Below, piece by piece: positions 45,030 through 51,986 of a DNA stretch of 51,986 nt. The first letter of the stretch is position 1. Each line of letters opens with the position of its first letter. The notes below the pieces were generated by a model that saw only the letters and a list, made by a program, of their open reading frames with translations, was not told where the DNA came from and ran no database searches. The stretch covers positions 1-51,986 of the forward strand of contig CALUQY010000016.1 in assembly GCA_944323035.1 (NCBI GenBank), given 5' to 3'. The stretch is from Candidatus Gastranaerophilales bacterium. Its GTDB lineage: Bacteria > Cyanobacteriota > Vampirovibrionia > Gastranaerophilales > Gastranaerophilaceae. Both the position numbers and the translations under genes were made by a program.

Positions 45030-45413
45030 ATGGGTATCACAGAAAAAATATTATGCTCTTCAACGCACGAATACCTGTTAGACAACGAAGACGGCACCTT
45101 CACAATCGGTTTAACAGACTACGCCGTAGAACAATTAGGAGATATTGTATTCCTTGAACTGCCGGAAGTCGGTACTGAATACCAAAAAGGCGAAAGTTTC
45201 GCAGCTATCGAATCCGTAAAAGCCGCATCTGAAATCTATATGCCAATATCCGGCAAAATTATAGAAATTAACGAGCACCTCGTTGAAGCTCCGGAAGAAT
45301 TAAATCAGGATGTTTACGAAAACGGCTGGCTCGTAAAAGTCGAATCCGACGCAGATGCCGCTGAAATGGCTGATTTAATGGAATATGAAGACTACAAAGA
45401 AAGCGTAAAATAA
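45030..45413 (+). CDS. gcvH: Glycine cleavage system H protein
   Basis: A 127-residue lipoyl carrier. The segment FAAIESVKAASEIYMPISG contains the lipoylated Lys near residue 64. It shuttles the aminomethyl intermediate between the P, T and L proteins. Flanked by gcvT and gcvPA with almost no gap; its stop overlaps the gcvPA start. No anomaly. Confidence 0.95.
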   Translation: MGITEKILCSSTHEYLLDNEDGTFTIGLTDYAVEQLGDIVFLELPEVGTEYQKGESFAAIESVKAASEIYMPISGKIIEINEHLVEAPEELNQDVYENGWLVKVESDADAAEMADLMEYEDYKESVK

Positions 45414-46669
45414 TGGAAAATTTTTTAGTACATAACAAAAACACAAGAGAGCAAATGCTTGCCGATATCAATATGTCAACAATCGACGATTTATTTGCAC
45501 AAATCCCGCAAACAGCCGTTCCTGTTGACTTTGAAAAAGAAATCGGCAAGGCACAGAGCGAACTTGAAACACAAAAAGCAGTAAAAAAACTTGCGGGGAA
45601 AAATAATATTTCATTAGAAAGTTTTCTCGGCGGCGGCTGCTATAACAAGTTCACACCGGCCTGCGTGCTCCAAACTGCACAGCGCTGGGAATTTCTAACC
45701 GCCTACACCCCGTATCAGGCCGAAATCTCGCAAGGCACACTGCAAGTTATGTACGAATTTCAAACAATGATTTGCCGTCTTACGGGCATGGATATTGCAA
45801 ATGCGACAGTCTATGACGGTGCAACAGCCTGCGCTGAAGCTATCCTTATGGCAGCAAGGATTTCAAAAAAATCCAAAGCTCTTATCCATGCAAATATTAA
45901 CCCTGAATACGAAAAAGTTATTAAAACTTATGCGTGGGCTAAAAATATTTCAATTGAAAAATTCAGCGACAATTTACCTTCGAATTTGTCAGATTATGCG
46001 TGCGTTTTAATCCAAACTCCAGACTATTACGGCGAAATTCTTAAAACTCCGGAGCTTGAAAACACTCTTTTAATCGTAAGCACAAATCTCAGCGCATTAT
46101 CAATCCTTGAGCCGCCAAAAGGCGCTGATATTCTGGTAAGCGATGTTCAGACGCTCGGGATTCCACAATCGTTTGGCGGGCCTTACGCCGGCATCATTGC
46201 CTGCAAAGAAAAATATATGCGCCAGCTTCCGGGACGTCTTGCAGGCCGTACAGTTGACACTAACGGCAATACCGCTTACTGCCTGACAATCCAAACCCGC
46301 GAACAGCATATTAAGCGCGAAAAAGCTACAAGCAACATCTGTTCAAATCAGGCGCTAATGGGGCTTTGTGCCGCAATGTACCTGACGGTTATGGGCGAAA
46401 AAGGCTTTAAAGATGCGGGCTATCTCTCCGCTAAAAATGCGCACCTTCTGGCTGACAAATTGCAAGCCGCAGGAGCCAAAATTGAAACTAAAAATTTCTT
46501 TAATGAATTTGTTTTCAGCGTAAAGTACGCAGACGCTACCTTAAAAAAGCTTAAAGAAAACGGTATTCTGGGCGGGATTAAGCTTTCAGACACACAAATT
46601 CTCACCGCGGTCACAGAAATGAACAGCGATGAAGGAATTGAACAATTCGCAAAAATGATTAATAATTAA
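45413..46669 (+). CDS. gcvPA: Glycine dehydrogenase (decarboxylating) subunit 1
   Basis: A 418-residue first subunit of split P protein. Typical blocks are FLGGGCYNKFTPACVLQ, TAYTPYQAEISQGTLQ, DGATACAEAILMA, QSFGGPYAGIIACK and REQHIKREKATSNICSNQAL. The PLP lysine resides in the second subunit (gcvPB), which should follow but does not: a terminator comes next. A functional P protein therefore requires gcvPB, and L protein, elsewhere in the genome. Its start overlaps the gcvH stop by one base. Confidence 0.95.
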   Translation: MENFLVHNKNTREQMLADINMSTIDDLFAQIPQTAVPVDFEKEIGKAQSELETQKAVKKLAGKNNISLESFLGGGCYNKFTPACVLQTAQRWEFLTAYTPYQAEISQGTLQVMYEFQTMICRLTGMDIANATVYDGATACAEAILMAARISKKSKALIHANINPEYEKVIKTYAWAKNISIEKFSDNLPSNLSDYACVLIQTPDYYGEILKTPELENTLLIVSTNLSALSILEPPKGADILVSDVQTLGIPQSFGGPYAGIIACKEKYMRQLPGRLAGRTVDTNGNTAYCLTIQTREQHIKREKATSNICSNQALMGLCAAMYLTVMGEKGFKDAGYLSAKNAHLLADKLQAAGAKIETKNFFNEFVFSVKYADATLKKLKENGILGGIKLSDTQILTAVTEMNSDEGIEQFAKMINN

Positions 46670-46670
46670 T

Positions 46671-46705
46671 AAAAAAGGGCGCTATATAAATATAACGCCC
46701 TTTTT
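46671..46705. terminator. Intrinsic terminator after gcvPA
   Basis: AAAAAAGGGCG/CGCCCTTTTT with an extended TATAT/ATATA upper stem. It lies between the convergent gcvPA and prepilin-like genes and probably serves both. Confidence 0.9.
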
Positions 46706-46707
46706 AT

Positions 46708-48186
46708 TCATCGTTTAACACACCAGACTTTAAGGTTACTCGATGTGTTACGTGCAAAATCATCAACCTGTCCGTTTGCATAAACAGCTAAAAATCTGAC
46801 AGCAGTATTATTTGAAACTAAGGTAGATGTCCAAAAAACACCGCTGGATAAGCCAATCAGATTTTTATTAACAAACAGTGAATACATTTCCTCCATATTT
46901 GGGATTCTATATTCACTATCATTAGCAGTACACTCTTTGATAGCATCAGAACTGTTTGTGTAGGTTGTATTGGAAGATCTAACATACGGATAAGGCGCAG
47001 ATATTTTAGGATCACTCGGATACATTAACGTCATAAATCCTATATCTTTACCGACAGTATTAGGCCCTTTGTTGCCATTTAGATCATATATAAAATTTGC
47101 ACATACACGGTTTTGTCCCCAATATCCCGTGGTACCGTGCCATGTAAGGTTTTGCAAATCACCAACACAATTCGGATTATAATAGACTATAATACTCTCC
47201 CCGTTCTGTGTTTCAAATGCCGCGGCCTTTGCATCCATAATGCTTATACTTTCTGTTGCCATAGATATTGCCCCAACCATATTAGAATTCAGCTCTCCCA
47301 TAGTTAAAGGAAGTGATATTGCACTGCCGCCGCCAAGCGGAGTAATTACAGAAGAGAAGCCGCAATCTTCCAAATGTTCATTATCACAAATATTGTTAAT
47401 TTTTAAAACTTTTGAAAGCCCGCTGGTTATGAAAGTTTCTGCGGCAGTGTCCTCAATGGATGTTGAACCCGCACTGTCTGTAGATTCTCTTAATATGCCG
47501 TAACCGTTCAACGCCGGCATAAGCGCAATTGCCTGACTAAACCGCGCATAAAGGGCTTTGCGCTGGGTGTTCCATGTGCGCTCATTTATGTTACCCGTAA
47601 GGCTTGGCAAGGTAATCGCCGCAACCACACCGATTATCGTGAGGGAAAGCAAAATCTCAGCCATGGTGAACGCTATTCGTCGTCCGTGAGCCCGTAAACC
47701 CTTTATGGCTCTCGACTCAGTCGAGCGGCTCAGCCGGGCGGCCATGGTAAACGTTGCATGCTCCAACCACCCTCTGTCATTGCGAGCGGTCGCAGACCGC
47801 GTGGCAATCCAGGCACTGAGTACCATCCACAAGGGTTGAACATGACTTTTTAACGACCAACCTAAACAGGAAGCCGCCTTGACCGGCGGTGTCATTCCGA
47901 ACTGCGCGAGCGAGCGGAGTGCGGAGTGCGTGACGCACGTAGGCACGTTTTCCGCGAGTCGAGCAAGACAGTTTCGGAATCTGGCCATTGATACCGGTAG
48001 AACACATCGCTGGACAGATGCTGAAACGAGTTCAGCATGACAGTTATGTTTTACATTCCCGCTTAGTGCCTCTGCTCGCTCGCGCTGTTCGGAATCACAA
48101 TTATAGGCTTTCGACTCCTCAATTGTGTCTGTTAAGAGAGGCCCCCCCCCCCCTGTGCAAGTAATTACACTTCTCTGTTTTTTCAT
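46708..48186 (-). CDS. Prepilin-like surface protein, phase-variable (assembled ON)
   Basis: The only family copy whose start is in frame through its G run. AAAGGATGG precedes ATG 48186, giving MKKQRSVITCTGGGGPLL, then a leader of about 170 residues translated from palindromic repeats (CHAELVSASVQRCVLPV, LARLAENVPTC). The prepilin segment IAFTMAEILLSLTIIGVV follows, then the stalk, the ETQNGESIIVYYNPNC and IYDLNGNKGPNTVGKD blocks and the lectin-like end (IPNMEEMYSLFVN, GVFWTSTLVS, ending VWCVKR). Total 492 residues. A leader this long is unusual for prepilin peptidase, so processing is uncertain. A longer in-frame reading from 48255 has no support. Confidence 0.8.
   Translation of the reverse strand: MKKQRSVITCTGGGGPLLTDTIEESKAYNCDSEQRERAEALSGNVKHNCHAELVSASVQRCVLPVSMARFRNCLARLAENVPTCVTHSALRSLAQFGMTPPVKAASCLGWSLKSHVQPLWMVLSAWIATRSATARNDRGWLEHATFTMAARLSRSTESRAIKGLRAHGRRIAFTMAEILLSLTIIGVVAAITLPSLTGNINERTWNTQRKALYARFSQAIALMPALNGYGILRESTDSAGSTSIEDTAAETFITSGLSKVLKINNICDNEHLEDCGFSSVITPLGGGSAISLPLTMGELNSNMVGAISMATESISIMDAKAAAFETQNGESIIVYYNPNCVGDLQNLTWHGTTGYWGQNRVCANFIYDLNGNKGPNTVGKDIGFMTLMYPSDPKISAPYPYVRSSNTTYTNSSDAIKECTANDSEYRIPNMEEMYSLFVNKNLIGLSSGVFWTSTLVSNNTAVRFLAVYANGQVDDFARNTSSNLKVWCVKR
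48142..48153 (-). repeat. G12 homopolymer, in frame
   Basis: Twelve C on the plus strand, read as four Gly codons (CTGGGGPLL). It is the reference for the ON state of copies with the AGAGAGG flank. Confidence 0.8.
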
Positions 48187-48239
48187 TTTTCCATCCTTTC
48201 TTTTTATTGTGTTGGGCTGGAAAGCCCAACCTACTGGAA

Positions 48240-48352
48240 TAAGGCAATAGGTCATTAAGGCATTAAGGCAATATGACCTTTATATTATTTTCTGCCATTT
48301 CGGTCATATCCCTTATTAACTCTTTAACTTATTAACTTATTAACTTATTAAC
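48240..48352. repeat. Hairpin-forming 5' UTR repeat element
   Basis: It mixes both word types of the family: AAGGCAATAGGTCATTAAGG on the left and CCTTATTAAC plus repeated TTATTAACTT on the right, with CATTTCGGTCATATCC between. It lies between the cassette promoter and ATG 48186. Confidence 0.6.
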
Positions 48353-48358
48353 TATTTT

Positions 48359-48387
48359 ATTATGTACCATGTTTTCTATTTAGTCAA
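48359..48387 (-). promoter_or_regulatory. Cassette promoter (ON copy)
   Basis: Minus-strand TTGACT, 17-nt spacer, CATAAT, about 170 bp before the start codon. Confidence 0.7.
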
Positions 48388-48410
48388 GACTACGTATTTG
48401 AATGCAGAAT

Positions 48411-48432
48411 AAAAGCCCCTTGCGGGGCTTTT
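48411..48432. terminator. Bidirectional intrinsic terminator
   Basis: AAAAGCCCC/GGGGCTTTT with a TTGC loop, downstream of the small gene at 48480 on the minus strand. Confidence 0.85.
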
Positions 48433-48479
48433 GATGTGTGTTCTAGGGTAAATAATTATCGGATTTCAGTTATTTTTTA

Positions 48480-48791
48480 CTACGCCATATATGAAATATG
48501 CGGCATATTATTTACAGCTTCATTTCTTCTATTTTGAATAATTTTTATAGCTTTTTGTATTTTATAGAATGGAGATAAGAACATATTTGATTGAACAGCA
48601 TCCGCCTCTTTTGTTACATTCCAATCTCTTTCAAAGCTTGTTCTTGCGCCTTCACCTTGAATTGCAAGAGCCGCAATATTCGGCATGCGTCTGTCATAAT
48701 TATTTTTATTGATATGATGATTATAATTATTATCTCTGTTGCCGAAAACTACCGGATTTGTATTGATTTTAACTGGATTGATAGCGATCAT
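48480..48791 (-). CDS. Small protein with lineage-type N-terminus
   Basis: A 103-residue protein starting MIAINPVKINTNPVVFGNRD and then Asn/His-rich (NNYNHHINKNNYDRR). This is a compact version of the Asn-rich heads of the genes at 12888, 14538 and 49140. The C-terminal half is helical and basic (FYKIQKAIKIIQNRRNEAV). AGGAGG lies directly upstream and a consensus promoter stands at 48868-48896, so it is well supported as expressed. No function recognised. Confidence 0.75.
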   Translation of the reverse strand: MIAINPVKINTNPVVFGNRDNNYNHHINKNNYDRRMPNIAALAIQGEGARTSFERDWNVTKEADAVQSNMFLSPFYKIQKAIKIIQNRRNEAVNNMPHISYMA

Positions 48792-48867
48792 ATTGACCTC
48801 CTTTCGGGCTTAAAAACCTTCTGCCCTTTTTATTAAGTGTTTTTCAAACACTTCTTTTAACACTTTT

Positions 48868-48896
48868 AATATAACTCGTATTAATATTTTTGTCAA
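48868..48896 (-). promoter_or_regulatory. Consensus promoter of the small gene
   Basis: Minus-strand TTGACA, exactly 17 nt, TATATT. In the UTR, AAGTGTTT/AAACACTT form an inverted repeat (about 48835-48853), a possible operator or leader hairpin. The remaining interval to 49139 shows no gene. Confidence 0.65.
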
Positions 48897-49139
48897 TACT
48901 TTAAAAAGAAAATAGCCCGATTGGCTCAAAAGCCTGAAACGAAAGAGGAAAAGCATAAAGTGTCCAAGATGCACTTATTACGCTATTTTTAAGTGTTATT
49001 TTTACAATTATATTATGTTAAGAATTGTGAAGCCTTTTTTAAATATCCTTTATTCAGAGGAAAAGCCCCTGCTTTTTACATTTCGTAATAAATATTACAA
49101 TATTAGCAAAATTTCAGGTTAAAATAACTTTAGATAAGT

Positions 49140-50546
49140 ATGACAGTGTGTGTAAACGGAATAAATTTATACAGTACGAATCCTGTGCAGAACGTGAACA
49201 GCAAGACGAATACTCCTGTTCAGGCACAGCCTGTTAACCGTGCTCAAAAAATGGCTTTCTGCGCAAATAACGATAAAACCGGCGTGAATTTCAGAACAAA
49301 ACTCGCGTCAAAAGAGGAAAAGGAGTATTTCAATACAGTTTCCTCGGCTATTTCCGGAGAAGATAAAAAACTTTTGAACGGTCTTTTGAAAAGCGGCATC
49401 CTTCTCAAAAACAACTCTGACGACAAATCCACGGTTTTAGATAACTTATACAAAATTGCGACAACTGAACGCGCAGAAGGACTTGATAAAACAGTAATAC
49501 TTAAAAACGTCATAAGAACGCTTGCTTTCCCGTATTCAATCAACCAGAAATTAGGTGATATTCCGCCGGAATACAAAGCTAAAGCGTTAGGTTCGCTGCT
49601 TGAAAACAAAGAATTGGGCTTGAATACATTGCAGGAAGCGGATGCGAAGTTTAACGACCTGCATTCGAGCACCTGCCCTACGGCATGCGTGGAATTTAAC
49701 CTTGCAAGCAAGCATCAGGCAGAATTTGCCCGTTTTGCAAACGATTTAACCTCTCCGAAACTTTCAACCGAAAAGATTGTAGATTTAAGAAATCTGTCCA
49801 AGAATTTAGGAGAGGCTGTAAGGCTTTTAAATATGTTTAATACTAATTTCGAAGTTATAGATGCAAACAGAGTAAAAGTAACGCTTAAACCGGACAAGGA
49901 TGTCCTTCTGCGCGCACAAATCCAGACTAAACATCAGGACGGCATGGAAAGAAACACAACGGACGTTCTTATTCAATCAACACTTATGAATTTAGGCTCC
50001 CAACAAACATATAACTCTTTAATTGATGAACGTAAGGGCGATATCGCAACGGAAAATACCGGATTAATTGAATTTGAAAAGACATTTATTGAATCGGTCG
50101 CCGAAAATAAAAGTACAACGTCCATGCTTTATCAACAGGTAGATGATAATCTGGTTGTGACAGGATACGAGTGCGATTTTGCTACAACCAAACAACAAAT
50201 TCTGGATACTCTGAAACGCGATCAGAATGTCATCATAGGCATAACATTCTTTGAAAAAGACAAAGAACAGCCGGATCCAAACCGGCCGGCAGATGCTATT
50301 GCCGGCGGGCACGAAATAACAATTGTTGGTGCCCGCACAGACAAAAACGGTGAAACTATATTTATCTGTCAGGATTCTGATGACGAGGTGAACATGCCAA
50401 TTGAATATCCTGAAAGCTGGCTGCTGCCGCGGCTTCACCATGCAGGGCTTCCTGAGGACATTGCAGATCGGACAATGCCTGATACAAAAGAAAACTGGCA
50501 GATAACAATGGAAACTTATAAAGAGCTTAAAAACAACGCGGCATAA
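49140..50546 (+). CDS. Lineage-type protein with possible cysteine-protease-like domain
   Basis: A 468-residue protein. The head (VCVNGINLYSTNPVQNVNSK, then MAFCANNDKTGVNF) resembles the Asn-rich heads of 12888, 14538 and 48480. The body is mostly helical to about residue 170, then has SSTCPTACVEFNLASKHQAE, and near the C-terminus AGGHEITIVGARTDKNGE followed by ICQDSDDE. A Cys followed at long distance by His in a strand and a later Asp is the layout of papain-like or C39-like peptidases, but I cannot place it in a family and the residues are only candidates. No signal peptide. No clear Shine-Dalgarno. It converges on the next prepilin-like gene across a shared terminator. Confidence 0.8.
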   Translation: MTVCVNGINLYSTNPVQNVNSKTNTPVQAQPVNRAQKMAFCANNDKTGVNFRTKLASKEEKEYFNTVSSAISGEDKKLLNGLLKSGILLKNNSDDKSTVLDNLYKIATTERAEGLDKTVILKNVIRTLAFPYSINQKLGDIPPEYKAKALGSLLENKELGLNTLQEADAKFNDLHSSTCPTACVEFNLASKHQAEFARFANDLTSPKLSTEKIVDLRNLSKNLGEAVRLLNMFNTNFEVIDANRVKVTLKPDKDVLLRAQIQTKHQDGMERNTTDVLIQSTLMNLGSQQTYNSLIDERKGDIATENTGLIEFEKTFIESVAENKSTTSMLYQQVDDNLVVTGYECDFATTKQQILDTLKRDQNVIIGITFFEKDKEQPDPNRPADAIAGGHEITIVGARTDKNGETIFICQDSDDEVNMPIEYPESWLLPRLHHAGLPEDIADRTMPDTKENWQITMETYKELKNNAA

Positions 50547-50570
50547 AAAAGCCGGTTTCCCGGCTTTTTT
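50545..50570. terminator. Shared bidirectional terminator
   Basis: AAAAAAGCCGG/CCGGCTTTTTT with a TTTC loop, between convergent stop codons. Confidence 0.9.
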
Positions 50571-51985
50571 AACGTTTTACACATAAGGCATGATATGCTG
50601 CCCCGTCGCCTGGAACTTGTATTCCATAACGCCCATTTGTCATATCCATAACCCAGAGAACAGTGCGAGTCCGTGAAGTTTGGCTTCTACTGGATGTCCA
50701 ATAATTACCTGAAGTTCGCCCGATTAAGTCACGATTTACATATAGAGCAAAGGCTTCTTCCTTATTTGGCAGCCTGAAATCAGAATCCGATTGCGTACAC
50801 AATTTCGCTGCGTCAGATATTTCTACCGAATCAGAAACATTATTTGTCTGCGGCATTGGTGCAACGACAATACTATCAGAAGGATAGTATACAGTTAAAA
50901 TTCCCATGTCTTTTCCAACAGTATTAGGGCCTTTGTGACCATTTAAATCATAAATCATATTCACGCAGACTTTTTCCTGCGCTACATAAACAGAGGTTTC
51001 ATTATAAGACGGACGACACCCGGGAGAATACAGCAATGCTATACTTTCTCCGTTTTGGGTTTCAAAAGCCACAACATCCTGATCGTCTTGTGAAAATGAG
51101 CCATCAAAAGTAGTTCCATCAGATCTGGTATAAAATACACTTATTGAAACCATTGTAGAATTCAACTGACTCAATGTCAACGGAAATGATTTTTGAGAAC
51201 CGGCCAGGTTAGTATAACTGGAAACAATACCGCAATCTCTAATATGATCTTTGTCACAGATATTGTTAATTTTTAATACTTTGGCCAGAGCGCCGCTAAC
51301 AAAAGCCTCACCGCTAGAGTAAGTATTAATACTGTCAAGCAAAGGAAAAGCCTGAGAAAATCTTGCATAAAGCGCTTTTCTTTGCGTATTCCATGTGCGC
51401 TCGTTTATGTTGCCTGTAAGTGACGGAAGCGTAATCGCCGCTACCACACCGATTATCGTGAGGGATAACAGTATTTCTGCCATGGTGAAACCGACACACG
51501 CAAACCACTTCCTGTCATTGCGAGCGGTCGCAGACCGCGTGGCAATCCAAGCACTGAGTGCCATCCACAGGGGTTGAACATGACTTTTTAACGAACAAGC
51601 CAAACAGGAAGCCGCCTTGACCGGCGGAGTCATTCCGAACTGCGCGAGCGAGCGGAGTTCAGCATGACAACATGGAGACGCTGTGTTTTTGACTGGATTG
51701 CCACGCCGACATTCGTCGGCTCGCAATGACAAAAAATTGTCACCCTGAACTCGTTTCAGGGTCTGGCCAATGTTGGATACCTGCTCGTAACGTGGAACAG
51801 ATTCCGAAACTGTCTTGCTCGACTCGCGTAAAACGGCACCGCGAAAAGCGTGGTTTTCGCTTTGTGCCTCTGCTCGCTCGCGCTGTTCAGAATGACAATT
51901 ATAGGCTTGCGACTCCTCAATAGTGCCTGTTAAGAGAGGCCCCCCCCCCCCCTGTGCAAGTAATTACACTTCTCTGTTTTTTCAT
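50569..51985 (-). CDS. Prepilin-like surface protein, phase-variable (assembled OFF)
   Basis: The body has VGFTMAEILLSLTIIGVV, the stalk, AFETQNGESIALLYSPGC, IYDLNGHKGPNTVGKD, and a lectin-like end (LPNKEEAFALYVN, GNYWTSSRSQ, ending ALCVKR). ATG 51985 lies at the right edge and opens MKKQRSVITCTGGGG exactly like the ON copy, but the G13 run shifts it into a stop within ten codons. With 12 G the frame would be open for 471 residues. The leader again consists of translated palindromic repeats. From an in-frame TTG at 51732 the reading is 387 residues. The promoter lies beyond the window. Confidence 0.7.
51940..51952 (-). repeat. G13 homopolymer, out of frame
   Basis: Thirteen C on the plus strand with the same flanks as the in-frame run at 48142; the surrounding 40 bp are nearly identical to that copy. 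Confidence 0.75.
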
Positions 51986-51986
51986 T

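Noticed and set aside
46708-51985. Type II secretion or type IV pilus operon
   Set aside because: Only prepilin-like substrates are present. No ATPase, platform protein, secretin or prepilin peptidase is found in the window.

Overview
This window most likely comes from a gut, non-photosynthetic relative of cyanobacteria (Vampirovibrionia/Melainabacteria, order Gastranaerophilales). The best evidence is the beta' subunit of RNA polymerase split into rpoC1 and rpoC2, with a large repeat-rich insertion after the trigger loop of RpoC2. A DUF3326 protein, a family otherwise known mainly from cyanobacteria and plastids, supports this, as does a family of near-identical prepilin-like N-termini. Assignment rests on recognition only; no search was run.

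Housekeeping blocks: biotin genes bioF-bioG-bioC (1.1-3.6 kb, minus), gatC and pyrG (16.9-18.9 kb), an isolated spc-operon piece rpsE-rpmD-rplO-secY (19.8-22.5 kb, minus), a minus-strand cluster ricT-gpsA-murQ-ribH-ccdA-like-thioredoxin-like (24.5-29.0 kb), rpoB-rpoC1-rpoC2 (30.6-39.6 kb), an orphan DNA methyltransferase, and mutL-gcvT-gcvH-gcvPA (42.1-46.7 kb). Four genes (12888, 14538, 48480, 49140) encode lineage-type proteins with a shared style of Asn-rich N-terminus.

The accessory content is the striking part. Five large prepilin-like genes (starts at 6011, 12403, 24240, 48186 and 51985, all minus strand) and one body-less remnant (19408) share a layout: Shine-Dalgarno, ATG plus Lys/Asn codons, a run of 12-16 G within the first 20 or so codons, a leader built from palindromic intergenic repeats, a type IV prepilin segment (FTMAEILLSL), and a variable lectin-like C-terminus ending in CVKR or CVRR. 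Where the promoter lies in the window, most copies also share a sigma70-type promoter and a hairpin-forming 5' UTR. As assembled only the copy starting at 48186 is in frame through its G run. The other five runs are each one G too long. This looks like an ON/OFF phase-variation family.

One member (11221-12403) is also the target of a complete diversity-generating retroelement (DGR): target with variable repeat (VR), avd, template repeat (TR), reverse transcriptase, all on the minus strand. TR and VR are 138 bp. Of 11 differences, 9 fall at adenines of the TR coding strand. The DGR target is therefore predicted to be both phase-variable and hypervariable. A divergent strong promoter inside the locus drives a 24-residue hydrophobic peptide or structured RNA.

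Both window ends fall inside cassette copies: a cassette promoter and UTR at the left edge, and the start codon of a copy at the right edge. Copies also sit where the spc operon is interrupted, which suggests that these repeats are recombination and assembly break points. I saw no tRNA, rRNA or CRISPR array.
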